A DNA stretch of 64,000 nt from NCBI RefSeq assembly GCF_022458985.1, contig NC_061778.1, positions 2,311,501 through 2,375,500 of the forward strand. The letters are read 5' to 3'. The first letter of the stretch is position 1, and each line of letters begins with the position of its first letter. Position numbers and translations under genes: made by a program. This DNA comes from Mugil cephalus (taxonomy: Eukaryota > Chordata > Actinopteri > Mugiliformes > Mugilidae). The notes beneath the pieces were generated by a model, which was given only the letters and a program-made list of their open reading frames with translations, was not told the origin of the DNA and did no database searches. Positions 1 through 12,000 of this stretch are shown here, piece after piece.

Positions 1-344
1 GGAAGGAAGGAAGATGTAGGAAGGGAGGAAGGAAAGAAGGAAGGAAGGAAGATGTAGGAAGGCAGGAAAGAAGGAAAGAAAGAAGGAAGGAAGGAAGATG
101 TAGGAAGGAAGGGAGATGTAGGAAGGGAGGAAGGAAGGAAAGAAGATGTAGGAAGGAAGGAAGGAAGGAAAGAAGATGTAGGAAGGAAGGAAGGAAGGAA
201 GGAAGGTGTAGGAAAGAAAGAAGGAAGGAAGGAATGAAGGAAGGAAGGAAAGAAGGAAAGAAGGAAGGAAGGAAGGAAGGAAGGAAAGAAGGAAGGAAGG
301 TAGATGTAAGAAGGAAGGAAAGAAGGAAGGAAGGAAGGAAGGAA
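1..344. repeat. GGAA-rich tetranucleotide microsatellite
   Basis: Almost pure GGAA units run from the window edge to about 344, broken by AAGA variants and by a recurring GATGTA insert about every 40-60 bases in the first part, so there is a higher-order unit of GGAA runs plus GATGTAGGAA. No coding signal is seen. GGAA runs can bind ETS-family factors in vertebrates, but nothing here shows use. Confidence 0.95.
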
Positions 345-478
345 TGTCCTCGTGAGTCCTCGATATTTGACGACGTCTCTAATAAAACGAATTAATTCTC
401 CAGGTCACAGACGCAGCTTTAAAGTTTGTTGTTTCCCTGAAACATGAAACAGTTTAAACTAAAGGTTGTTGAGGAGAC

Positions 479-493
479 TCTGCCCTCTGCTGG
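479..493 (-). promoter_or_regulatory. CTCF-like motif
   Basis: Read on the minus strand the bases are CCAGCAGAGGGCAGA, which fits the vertebrate CTCF core closely. It lies in otherwise featureless sequence (345-1580). Occupancy cannot be known from sequence. Confidence 0.45.
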
Positions 494-1581
494 TTCCTCA
501 TGAAACCTTCATCCTAACGTGAACATCAACCAGAACGATCCAGTCACATTCCTGCACCAGATCAAAAGGCCGGACGAGCAATAAAAGAACCTCAGCTCAT
601 TTACATGTAAATGGGTCATAAAGACAAATCAAAGGTCACCTGGTGAAAACCAGAGACGGAGCTGATTGTTCTGAACAAACGGAGCCGTAAAAACACAGAG
701 AGGCCGTCGTTCTTTCTACTCCAGCCAACAAATAACATCAACACTCTGTCCCTGTTCTGCCTCCACAAAGAGACAAAGAGACAAAGAGCAAACGACAAAC
801 TGAGACAACGTTCCTGCCTCATTCAGTTCGTTTTATTCATAAAATGTAAAGTTTTGGGGCGTTTGTTTCAGATCCGTCTTTTATATGATCAGGTTTATCT
901 ACAGTATTAGGTTTTTGTAGCATCAGATTTAAAATTTACCTCATGTAACTTTACACAATAATGTCCCATTGACTTCCATTATAATTACATTTTTTAATCT
1001 CTCAGCAATGACACAATTAGGGTTTAATTCATGAGAAAAATGGTCAAATTCAATCATTTTTAGTGTTTAACACTAAAATCAGCCTTTTTAGGGCCTTTGC
1101 ATAAAATGTTTGTTATCTCATTAGTCTTGTACTTGTGTTATTGAGCTTAGCAGCTATTTGTTTAGGACTGATTTGATTTAATATAAATATTTCAGACCCT
1201 CTTGTTATTAGAAAACACTCGTCTCTAAATGTTTACGGGACTAGTTTCACACCAAAGATTCGAGGGAATTCACCTCTTTCTTTTCCCTGAGCTACTTTTG
1301 ATCACTTCACTGCATGAACGTCCATTTTTTCCTTCTTCTTTCCTGCTTCTAACATCAGTTTCCAGGACACAGACAGTAGCTGTGAAAACCAATCAATCAA
1401 ATTTATATAAAAACATAAAGACAGAATTAGAAAGTGCTGCAGGTTATTAAAATACTCCAGTACCAGACTAAATAAGTAAAAACTGTCCTGGTCAGAGCTG
1501 AACCCGTGTTATCGACTTCACCTCTCGGTGGTCATAATGTTTTGGCTGTACTTTGCGCTCCGCTGAAGTCCTTGAGTTTAC

Positions 1582-1677
1582 CTTGATGAGGGTGATGCAC
1601 CTGTAGCTGAGACGTCGCACGTCCTCGTCCCATCCCTCCAGCGCCCAATCGGATCCCTTCCTCCTCCCCGTCGCCAT
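1582..1677 (-). CDS. Candidate first coding exon of an unidentified minus-strand gene
   Basis: On the minus strand an ATG at 1677-1675 sits in a strong Kozak context (AACCATGGCG) and opens 32 codons, beginning MATGRRKGSDWALEGW and ending ITLIK, followed directly by a GTAAAC splice donor. The codons look protein-like, and the upstream side is CpG-bearing with a short tandem CTAACNTCCG motif (about 1684-1715). Any next exon would lie at lower coordinates, possibly beyond the window start, and I could not find one with confidence between 1 and 1580. I do not recognise the family. It could also be a chance open stretch in a GC-rich patch. Confidence 0.4.
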
Positions 1678-1848
1678 GGTTACCGCGCTAACGTCCGCTA
1701 ACATCCGCTAACATCCGGCGAGTCGTGAGAACGGACGCATGATCCTCTCAAGGTTCACGCAACCGAAAACGTTTTACCAGTTTCAAGAGTTACGTCCAAA
1801 AGCTTCGTCCACTTTCAGCAGCGAAATCAAACTCCCACAGAAACACAA

Positions 1849-2163
1849 CACACACACACAGACACACACACACACACACACACACAGACACACACTTCCT
1901 GTCCAGTTAAAGTCCAACTCCACCTGTTCAGCTCAGAACGAGTGTGTTAAGAGGCAAAGCTTCCCAGCAGAGACTGGTGGAGGCCGATCTCTGATCTCTC
2001 TCTGTGTGTTGTGTGTGTGTGTTTTTGTGTGTGTCCTCGTCCCATTTGTGCGTCCACACCAGGGAAAACGCTGTCAGAGCTCATTAATCGATCGGAAAGG
2101 CAGACGAGTTCAGCAACGCGTTAACAGAGCATCAAACAGGCCGATGATGAGGCCGAGGCACGG

Positions 2164-2229
<66 letters not shown>

Positions 2230-2351
2230 CCAGCATCCGTGTGTGTGCGTTTCCAGACAAAGAGGATTCACTGTGAACATTCAGTGTAATGAGCAGCTGA
2301 TGGTTAATAAGTTGTTGTTGTTGTGTTGTTTTCTCTCTGCAACAAGACGAC

Positions 2352-2404
<53 letters not shown>
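1849..2404. repeat. Cluster of CA/GT microsatellites
   Basis: Interrupted (CA)n lies at about 1849-1894, a long (CA)n at about 2165-2228 and a (GT)n at about 2356-2402. The CA run and the later GT run are inverted relative to each other, about 130 bases apart, so they could pair. Long open frames across them are only repeat readings. Confidence 0.95.
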
Positions 2405-2406
2405 AC

Positions 2407-2477
2407 CTGCTGTAAAATGACCATGGTTGTGGTTTATCTCCTTGTCACTGGACATCAGCATCCGGTCGTAGCAGGAC
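2407..2477 (-). CDS. Candidate internal exon, minus strand, unidentified
   Basis: On the minus strand a pyrimidine-rich acceptor (TTTGTTTTCCAG) precedes 71 bases that are open in one frame (about 23 codons, including SCYDRMLMSSDKEIN) and end at a GTAAAC donor. Both borders are good consensus sites. It lies upstream, in minus-strand sense, of the candidate exon at 1582-1677, but I cannot show they belong to one gene. The family is not recognised. Confidence 0.3.
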
Positions 2478-2479
2478 CT

Positions 2480-4193
2480 GGAAAACAAACACAATGATCA
2501 TTTATTCCTTCCCTGGTTTTTTCTTCAGTTGTTTCTGATGCAACTTTCCTCCACATGATTAGAAATTGAGACGTTTGAGGAGCTGCTATAGATAATATAA
2601 ATGTAAATGCATGGAAACAAAGTTAGACGAGTAAACTTACCTTTCATCCTTTTTATCCTTGTTTCTAAAAGTGCTTCAGTAATAAACTTTGACTTTACTT
2701 CTCTAGCAGTGACCTGTTAATGTGGGTCAGTAGGTTTGTTGATGTGTCGACACACACGTTAATATTTTAGTATTAAATTAACTGAAACCAGTGAATCAGT
2801 GAAGTTTTTAGTCGAGTGTGATTCGCTGAACATAAGACGATTTTTATTTATCTCACGTATGAGCTTGTCACAGTAGCAGCACAGAATTAGTTAAGAAAGC
2901 AGTAAAAGACATTATGAAAACTGAAAGAAGGTATAAAATATACCAGAATATAACATCACTCAGACTCAGTCAGTATAAACAGTGTGAGCAGGGAATTTAA
3001 AAAATGATAAATAAAAGAATGGAATATAATATAATTACTATGATAGTGAACATGGACAGATTCACTATTTATTTTATACAGTGTTACATGTAATAACTTA
3101 AAGACATCTGTAATAAATTACATATTTTAAATATCTCAGACATTATATACATGTACACTGCATTTAAACTGATTTATTGTACACAGTATTATGCATTATA
3201 TATATCTATATATGTATATTCCATATATATTTTATACATACTTTTATAATGTACATTCTAATCTATATTCTTCCTGCTATAATATATTTTTCTATTTTTG
3301 CAGACTTTTTGCCCATTAAAACACTCTTAAGATAAAATAAAACAAGATTATAATAAACTATGAGTAAAATGAAGTAACTGTGACTCCTCCTGTTTCTGTC
3401 TACATTCATCATCTTACTCATCGTGGAGTTTGTCATATTTTCCTCATTTATCTTCAACCTTTTTTCCCTAAAATCCAGTCAGTTACTTAATGTTTGTTAC
3501 AGCGACTGTAAATATTCTTCAGATCTTTTTAATCCAACATGTACAGTTTCTTTTCCACTGTCTTCACACTATAACGGTTAAATTTCTCCTCAGGAATCAG
3601 TAAAGTTTATTTGTTTATTTGCAAGATATTAAAGATAAGAATAAAAAAATGAAAATGGTATAAAAATGGTTAGTTGTTGTGCAGGAGACGCCAATAAACG
3701 CTTATTAAATACCTCCCTTATATAAAGCAAAATGTATCTACAAATATAAAGTAAAATTAAACCACAAATAAGATGAGAAACAAAAAATATAAATAAATTT
3801 AGAGAGAAACAAAATGAATGGAAGAACATTGTGTGTTAATTATATATAAAACAATATTAAATGTAATTTGTAGATGTTAACAGATGATTTATTTTTAGGT
3901 TGTGATGACATTTTGTATGATTTTTTAAACGATGACAGAGAAGATGTTGCTTTTAGAGACGCAGGTAAATTGTTCCATGAGAAACGTCCGACATTATCGT
4001 GAATAAAAGACTTTGTTTGATGTGAATAAATGTCTGAGGAAAACTTTTTAAAAAAATGATGTAAAGTAACTGAACGAACAAGGACAAAGATGAATGAAAG
4101 ACGAGAGCGTTTCCTTAGAATGAGACGTGGGTTTAGTTGAGTTCAGGTCAACACATACAGACGTGTGTGTGTGTGTGTGTGTGTGTGTCTGTC

Positions 4194-4259
<66 letters not shown>

Positions 4260-6980
4260 TGGTTATTAGCTCCAGTAAATTATTCAGACTCTTTAATGAG
4301 TTTGATCCTCTGACTTTCTGACGCCTCGACCTCGTTACAACGTTTCTTCTCAGTTTCACCTGAAGACTCGAGCAGTTTGATCCCATCACATGTCAAATGT
4401 TCACATGATTCCAAATCTACATTTATCAACATCCAAAGTTTTCTTTTAACGCGTATAAATCAGTGAGTGGATTTATTATTAATACGATTTGTCTGTCTTT
4501 GTTTTTAATCCACAGGAGGAAAATTAAAGGACGTAAACACAGATCTGATGGAAAATGCAAAAGAAGCAGGAACTGATAGAAAGAAAAAAATCCTTTCAAA
4601 TTAAAACAGGAAGCAGATACAAAAAAAAAGTCTAAGGACCAGAAATATGGAATTTTTTTTTTCTTCATTCATCCAGTTTTATTTGCATCTTTTGACCTTT
4701 GACTTCTGGAAGCAGAGACAGTTTTAACAGTTTTAAAAAGCTTCTTAATAAAGACACATGCAATAAATTGCCTTCATTACACAACTACACCAGCGGGAAC
4801 CAGTGGTAAAATATCAGGCGGCTTTAAAGCGTCACATTAAACTGTGTTTATGTGTTGATTCATGCATTAAATCAACTCCTTATATATAAATATTTAAAAA
4901 GAAAAAGGCTCCCAGAGCACGACATCTTCTCAATGCAAAATGATTTAACAACAGCTGTAAGAAATACGCACAATATTTCACTCTGATGTGTAGTTGTAGT
5001 ATGAGTTTGAGTTAATTTCACCAGAGCTCAGATAATAAAGTCTCTGACCTTTATTTCATCTCCAGTGAAGCAAAGGCCATAAAAATAAAAACGATAATAA
5101 ATAGAGAAAGACACACGGTCACATAGACACACAGTGAAAACTCATTAGATGTTTGTCTCTCTCACACACACACACACACAAACTGTCCCTATCAATATTT
5201 CAGCATCTAATTACCCACCGAGGTCTGGGACAAAGGTTGAGCTCAGTCACGCTCCGTTCGTCCGCACATATCACATTTTATAGCCGCAGATTAAGAAACA
5301 TTAGCAAAAAGAGCCGCATCCAAATGAGACAAGACGTTTAGAGACGGAGCAGAGAGACAGGAAGTGGAAAAGAAAACAAGATGAAAAGAAAATGCAGTTT
5401 TATAGAAAACATGTGGACACAGTTTGCCTGTTATCTCCTCATATTTAAATGATTCATCGCCGCCTGTTTCCTCCTCGTCATCGTACCAGTTTGTTCTAAG
5501 ACGAACGTCTTCCTGGAGGAAAGTGGTTTCTGCTTTTCACTCTTTATTGGTTCGAGTGTCTGTTAAATAGATAAATGTTGCACAGTTTCTCCTCGATTAA
5601 AGAATATTCTCTTTGTTTAAGATCTTAACTGTGCAATATTTTATCACGTTTCCATGTATAAAACATCAATAACAATCCAAAGCACAGAACCTGAAACCCA
5701 GAGTGACAATAATTATAATTATATTTTTATTCTTGGTCATAGTTTATACCTTATACTGGTACTTTAATGCATATTAATAAGAGTATTTTCTACTGGATGC
5801 AGAACTTCCCTCGGGATCAGTGCAGTATCTCTGAATCCATGAACTCAGCAGAGAGAGGTTCAGTTATTCTGGATGAAAATGTGAAAACAGTTTGACGGTT
5901 TCTGTTTTCTGGTTTCAGGGGGATGAAGATATGTGACGAGATGAAACGTCTCTAACGAGGTAATTTAAGACGACGTGGGCCAGAGATTACAGAGACGACC
6001 TGCAGCCTCCTCTCACGTCTACAATAACACACACAGTCTGAAATGCATTGTGGGGGATGTAGGAAGTAATTTAAATGTAATTTATCAAGTGTGCGAAGAT
6101 TCTCTGAAGCTGTTATTTGGGTTTAATGCTAAAACTTTCTGCGCTGCTCGGTGTCAGTGATGAGTCCAGATATTTTAGATGAAAGCGTGAACATTAAACT
6201 GAACAAAAGCAGCTGTTTGATAACATTTCATCTTCATTCTGTGCCTCAAATAGACTAAAAAAAAGAAAGTATATGAAGTATATGAAAGCTGTGTGAGTTC
6301 CCAGGGAGGAAATGTAACTTTCTTTTTGTGGAAGCTGTGTTTTTACTGTGCATAATAAACCCCTAAATATTATAATGAAAAATGAAACACTTACACATTA
6401 AATTAGAAGTGTAACTAAGAAAAAAAATAAAAATTTATACCTATTTTGAATTTTATTCGAATCAAAACACAAGTACTTTTTTTCCCCCCAACAAATGTAA
6501 AAACTGGATCCTTTTCACTTCTCTACTGCACATGACAATAAACATCTTGAATCTTAAATTTTAAATATATACGACTACATATATATAAGTTGGAAGAAAC
6601 AAGAAATACGTCCGGACTTAAAAACAAGCAAACACACCCAGTAAGGAGATTATGCAGCGAATCGCGTGCCTCTATAAGCCTGCAGACGGATTGTTTGTCC
6701 TCACCTCTTTGTCCAGAGCTGGTCTCTCCTCTAATGTCCCGTCTGCTGGACGGAGGGATGAAGGACAGGAGACAGAGACACCAGAGTCTTTCCTCAGGAG
6801 ATGTAGAGAAACCTTTTCATGCCACATGGTTCATTTTACGTCTTCTCTCCAGACTTTTCTTCTCTTCACTTCCACCATTAAATGTGTCATTTTCGTCCCC
6901 TGATCTTTTCTCTTTTCGTCTCAACCTCCTTCATGTGAAAGTGCACAGAGGTATAAGAAGTGAATGACTCCCTCCTCCTC
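2480..6980. other. Gene-poor intergenic stretch with microsatellites
   Basis: I see no supportable gene here. The stretch is AT-rich and contains a long (GT)n block at about 4165-4258 with a TCTG interruption, a short (CA)n at about 5163-5180 and many poly-A/T runs. At about 6525-6560 the phrase CATGACAATAAACATCTTGA resembles the 3' tail of common fish non-LTR retroposons, so a short retroposon remnant is likely. Bases 3060-3260 share an AT-rich block with 17990-18180 (see the repeat entry at 3090). Confidence 0.6.
3090..3250. repeat. AT-rich dispersed repeat, second copy near 18040-18180
   Basis: The phrase CTGATTTATTGTACA followed by a TATTAT-CATTATATATA stretch occurs here and again at about 18100-18150, with similar flanking text (ATATTTTAAATAT, CATACATGTACAC or a close variant). 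Two diverged copies about 15 kb apart suggest a dispersed element, perhaps a LINE 3' region. The family is not identified. Confidence 0.4.
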
Positions 6981-7022
6981 CTCCTCCTCCTCCTTCACCT
7001 CTACCCTCCCTCTCTCTTTCTT
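6963..7022. repeat. CTC/CTT trinucleotide microsatellite
   Basis: A pyrimidine-only run of CTC and CCT units lies here (core about 6969-6993). It is followed by about 700 bases with no gene signal. Confidence 0.85.
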
Positions 7023-7446
7023 GATGGTATTAGCAGCCTGTTCATTCACTGCCACTGATCCCGGCTGCAGAAAGAGAGAGCGAGGGAGTTAGCGGGGGGG
7101 CGATGAGGAACAGAGGAGGTTGTAATCAGACACAGAAACAAGACAGAACCAGTGCAGCAACAAATACTGAAGCTAAACCTCAGCCTCCGTGGACGGTTCA
7201 AACATTTATGGAGCAGTTTTGTGTATTTTTTGTTCCTTAAGCGTCTTTTTCTTGCACGTCTGCTGTTTGCATGCGCCTTAAGTTTTTAAAGTTTTTTGAA
7301 TCTGAATAAATTGTGCAGTTAAATTATTTAAAATGAGAGAAAGGTGTCGTCGTTTTAAAAGGGACAAGCAGCGATAACAAAGATCTGGATGCATGTGATG
7401 TGAGACCAGAGGTGCATCTCGCCTCGTTTTCCAAATACTCGGTGTT

Positions 7447-7460
7447 ACTGCCCCCTACAG
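7447..7460 (-). promoter_or_regulatory. CTCF-like motif
   Basis: The minus strand reads CTGTAGGGGGCAGT, a fair CTCF core. It is single, in intergenic DNA, about 1.6 kb upstream of the flotillin-2 start codon. Confidence 0.35.
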
Positions 7461-7779
7461 CTCAAACAGATGAACTAAAGCAAAAATAAATGTGGCTTCA
7501 CGCAACTTAAGAGCTTAAAACAAAACAATGCAGCCAAGAAAGAATATATCAGAATTTAAATTACATTTAGATTAGAACAAGCAATTAATTTATTGTGTAA
7601 ATTGTCACATTTAGGTCATTTTGATGTGAGACTCATGCCACAATCTCAGCACTTGTTTCTCCACCAACAATAATATTTGTAAAGTATAATAAGCAACACC
7701 TGAAATAAATAAATAAAATAGTCAAGGATAAATATACCTGCTTGTGAGAGATGCTGTACAGATCTTCCCGATCAGGCAT

Positions 7780-8356
7780 AACATTATATCACTGTCTATC
7801 ATATATGACTATCATGAGCAACTTACAGTGGAAAAAAATGAAAGGAGTTACCTACAAAGTGTTTATCCCACGAATCAGGCTTAGAGATTTAAGTTAAAGA
7901 CTATTCTTGTACTTTCTGCAATGTCGATAAGGAGAGAATATTTCAATTGTTTTACCAGTGGCATCATTCAAAACAATTTTAGAATAATATGGAAGATTTT
8001 GCAGATGGAGAAATGGGAACAAACACTATACATCTCACTGCGTCTGATGTGATGCTATATTTTACTTTCAGTAGGAAGGACAATAACCCAGCTTACATAA
8101 TACAACTCCTAAATATCCTGCTTTTATTGATTCATTAGTGAACTCCAGCAACATGGCACCACACGTGAAGGTACAACAACAACAAGGCTACAAAGACTGT
8201 CAATATATTAAAGACTGTACGATTTGATTTGATTTTTGAAAGGACTGTCAATGATCTGTACATCCCCCTGGTCTGTTCAGTTCTTAATTATATTTTATTT
8301 GTGTTTATTATACCTCATATTTCAATAAACTTTGGAGGGTGAAAGAAAAAAAAAAG
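7780..8356 (+). mobile_element. Decayed L1/Tx1-type LINE, 3' end with A-tail
   Basis: Pieces in different frames resemble the C-terminal part of an L1-type ORF2: a cysteine segment reading CTFCNVDKERIFQLFY at about 7912-7959, then DVMLYFTF...AYIIQLLNILLLLIH ending in a stop near 8140. A 3' UTR-like segment, an AATAAA at about 8323 and an A-rich tail (8344-8356) follow, as expected for a LINE 3' end. It is heavily decayed with several stops and frame changes, and its 5' limit is unclear. A LINE-mobilised retrocopy is the alternative. Confidence 0.5.
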
Positions 8357-8439
8357 ATATATACATAGAGCCAACGAAACTAATAATCAACAGGAACTTT
8401 TGAACCTGCCATTCATTCACGTGGGTGATAACATTTTTA

Positions 8440-8727
8440 AATAAATGTATTAAATGTATATTCAATATATTTATTTTATTTATATATATATATAAAAATA
8501 AAATAAATAAAAATAAATATACATATATATATAAATCAAATAAATGTATTCATATATATATATGAATACATTTATTAAAATAAAAAATAAAAAAATAAAT
8601 GTATTCATATATATATATATATATTAATACATTTATTATTTATATATATATATATTTATATATATTTATATATAAAATAAATAAAAATAAATATACATAT
8701 ATATATATATAAAATAAAATAAATGTA

Positions 8728-8761
<34 letters not shown>

Positions 8762-8800
8762 AATACATTTATTTTATTTTATTTTATTTTATTTTATTTC
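8440..8800. repeat. AT-rich palindromic repeat field
   Basis: About 360 bases are built from (TA)n runs, AAATAAAT/ATTTATTT units and repeated ATGTATTCATATATA blocks whose reverse complements lie next to them. At about 8709-8790 a long inverted repeat is centred on a (TA)n core near 8745. It ends abruptly at the GC-rich flotillin-2 promoter. Strong cruciform potential is evident from sequence; no coding potential. Confidence 0.85.
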
Positions 8801-8809
8801 ATTTCCGGG

Positions 8810-9062
8810 AAGGGCCACGCCTGCGTACCGTTGACAATGACGTCAGTGCGTTGCCGTTGGGTTGGCCTGGTTAGTGGGCGGGACCAGTGGGCGGGGCGGG
8901 GCCGTGTTGTTGTTGCCGTGGTGCTGGATGAGGAGCCCGTCTAATCAGTCCCGTCACTCTGGGATTAAATACCGGATAACACCAGTCTCACCGTCTCCGT
9001 GAAGGACCCCGCTGCTTCCTTGTCTTTCATTTGGTTCTTTTTTTTTCCTGTCCCGGCTCAAC
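8810..9062 (+). promoter_or_regulatory. flot2 promoter and 5' UTR region, CpG-rich with CRE and GC boxes
   Basis: GC content jumps at about 8805. A perfect cAMP-response element TGACGTCA lies at 8838-8845, followed by GC-box (Sp1/KLF) motifs GTGGGCGGG at about 8875 and GGGCGGGGCGGGG at about 8889. The start codon is at 9063. No TATA box is obvious, so a CpG-type housekeeping promoter is likely, with transcription probably starting between about 8900 and 9000. Confidence 0.6.
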
Positions 9063-12000
9063 ATGGGGAACTGTTTGACTGTGGGGCCGAACGAGGCGTT
9101 GGTGGTCTCCGGTAGGTGTTCCCCTTCATGCTAACGCTGCTAGCTAGTTACCATGATGGAGACCGCGGAGCTAACGGTGAAGATGCTGATGTCAAGACTG
9201 TCAAACTACACATCTTTTAAAACGTCTGTAATCAGTAAACGTAAAATCGCAGGTTATTTGTTCTCCACAATGTGATCTGATGTAGCCGCAGTGTGTTGCA
9301 TTGGTTTGATTCATAGCTGTGGTTCAGGAATAAGGACGTTGGAGCGTGAGTAAGTCGTGCTTTTAATGAGCTGTGTGTGTGGGGGGGTTATTTATGAACA
9401 CATGAATCCGGCTATGTCACTGAGAGGGGCGGGTTTTACTCTCCCTCCATCAGCTGCAGCCATAAAGATGGTTGGTAAATAATCAAGAAGTCAGAAATAT
9501 ACAGAATTAGAGAGAAGCAGAGTGAAACTGTGCAAAGTACTGCAATAGATTGTGTAGATGTGAGATGTGCATTACATAACAGGTGCATTCACCTGCCAAA
9601 ATATTAGGTACACGAATGAAAAGTAATGCTTTTTATTGTAAGAATCCAGCATTTAATCCTCAGTAAGGTGGTAATTAATCTGTGTAATCATTCAATCATT
9701 TCTGTTATTTAGTAAATTTTTGACTAAAATGTCAAAAATAATAGGTAAAACACAACACAGTTCAATAGTTATATTTAGTTATAAACCACTGCATCTAAAA
9801 TGAAAACACAGCAGAATCACCAGACGTACCATCAAACATCCAAAACTGACCATTTAAGAATAAACTAATAAATGCACATGTTTTATTTGAATGTGATGAT
9901 CAATAGATGAATAAATATCCTCCATGCTGGATTTCACTAATGCAGTCAGCTCCTCAGTTTCTCCTGTTATTCAAAGGTTTTGAGTATTTTTCTGTTTCAT
10001 TTCCGTATCTTATTGTTTTCTTCTTCTTTCAGGCGGCTGCTGTGGCTCTGACATGAAAACCTACATCGTGGGAGGCTGGGCCTGGTCCTGGTGGCTCATC
10101 ACGGACGCCCAAAGGTGACAACACAAAGTAGAAAGCAGTGACACCACTTTACGTTTGTCTTCTGTTCAAACAGCCTGAATTAGTCTGATCTGAGGAGACG
10201 TTTTAGTGACTCCAGCGACCGGAGTAAGTGCTGCTCATTACACATGAGAGGATTCTGATGAAACGTGTCGGACGGATGGAGGGGCCGAGGTTTTTATAGA
10301 GACCACAGGTGACGGAGATTGGAGTCCCATTATCTGCAGGCAGTTAGAAAGCAATCACAGTTCGTCTCATATTACACTCCGTGGGTTTCTAATGTAAACC
10401 AGTCCACTTGGAGCTGAGAAAATACTCTAAATGTCTCATTAGGAGTTTTTTCCAGATGTGACTCAGTTTATTAGAAGATTTTATTACCTTTAAACGTCTG
10501 TGCAGTTTGTCCGAATGTCGTGTTTTAGTGTCAGAAAACAAATAAATGTGTTTGTTTAATTAGAGTAATTTAATCTTTTTTCCTTGTGTGAAGGTTGAGC
10601 CTCGAGATTATGACTCTGCAGCCGCGGTGTGAGGATGTGGAGACGGCGGAGGGCGTAGCCATCACTGTGACGGGCGTGGCTCAGGTGAGACCCACTAACA
10701 CACCTGTCACACACGGGGAACAGGCTTCCACTCAACGCCAAATAGCTGCACTTGAACACACCACAAAGACTGAAGCCGGTGACCAGGATGTAACTTCCTG
10801 CACCTGCGTGAAAAAATACAACTGTGTTTTCATTATTCTGAATATATATGTGGTTATATCATCAAATAATAGATGGTATGAACTGTCTTTGCTTCCTCCT
10901 GAGGCCACGCCCCCTTAGGGGCAAAAACATGGTGAAACGTATCAGTAAATACAGAGAAACCGGGAAAAATGTGGATTATCAGATCAAATTAAGGATAATT
11001 GGACTCAACAATGATCCATATGAACTAGTATGAATTTGGAAAAGCGGATTAGCCTCAGTTTAATTTAGTTTAAATTAGTTTTAGGTCATTTCAGTTCTGA
11101 TAAATGTAGCTAAATAACAGATGCTAACGCTAAGAGCTTTACTGAGAAGTAACATTAGCCAATAAATACTGTAGCATTAAAAGGATGATGATCACAAATA
11201 TTCAGTTTATTGTTTTATTGTTATTTATTGTTGGAACTGAAATAGTTACTGTCGGCGATAAAACAACAACATCCACAAACTTATCTGAACGTCCAGAACG
11301 TAACTTAAGAAGTAACTTAAGGTTTGACTTCATCTAAAAATACAGCTTAAATTAATATTATCTGACACTAAATGAACCACAACACCAGGTTTCTGTGTCT
11401 GGATTCCAGTTGTTTCTTCTAATGCAGTGAAACATTTACTTCTCTTTGGCAGATATCTGTAAAAATATAAAATATATCTCTGACTGCTTTAAAGATCTGT
11501 TGGTTCAGTCAATAAACAACAGCTCTTCACCTTTTTTTGTTCTAAGTTGCAGCTGAACTACCTGATGTTACAGAAGACTTGGCCTCACTAATATTTTAAA
11601 CACCAAATAATTATTCTAATGCTTTTTAACAAGTAACTAAATCAAGTCAAATACAAAAATAAATGAATAAATCATAAATTAAACAAGTAAAAGACATTCA
11701 GAATCGCTCGCTCACAGAGTTAAAGTGGTGTGTGGTCGGAGCCACCTGAGCCTTAAAGTCGGGTGGAGAGTGACTGAACTTGTCAATCTGCCCTAAAGTT
11801 TGTTGGACGTGTCGTCTACTGTCTGCTCTCACACAAACATGTTAGCTGTGCTGCCAAGTGCCTCAAAAAAACAGATTGATCCATTTATTTTTTCAGTTAT
11901 TCGTAATTTCATGTTTTGGAAAACTGGACATTGGTAAGAGTCTTGGAAACATGAATATTCTTCCATATTTTTCCAGATAAAATCAGTAAGAACCTGTTGA

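Noticed and set aside
1739-2497. A 252-codon frame on the plus strand and a 120-codon frame on the minus strand
   Set aside because: Both run through CA/GT microsatellites and read as Thr-His or Val-Cys repeats. Only the short spliced segment at 2407-2477 looks exon-like.
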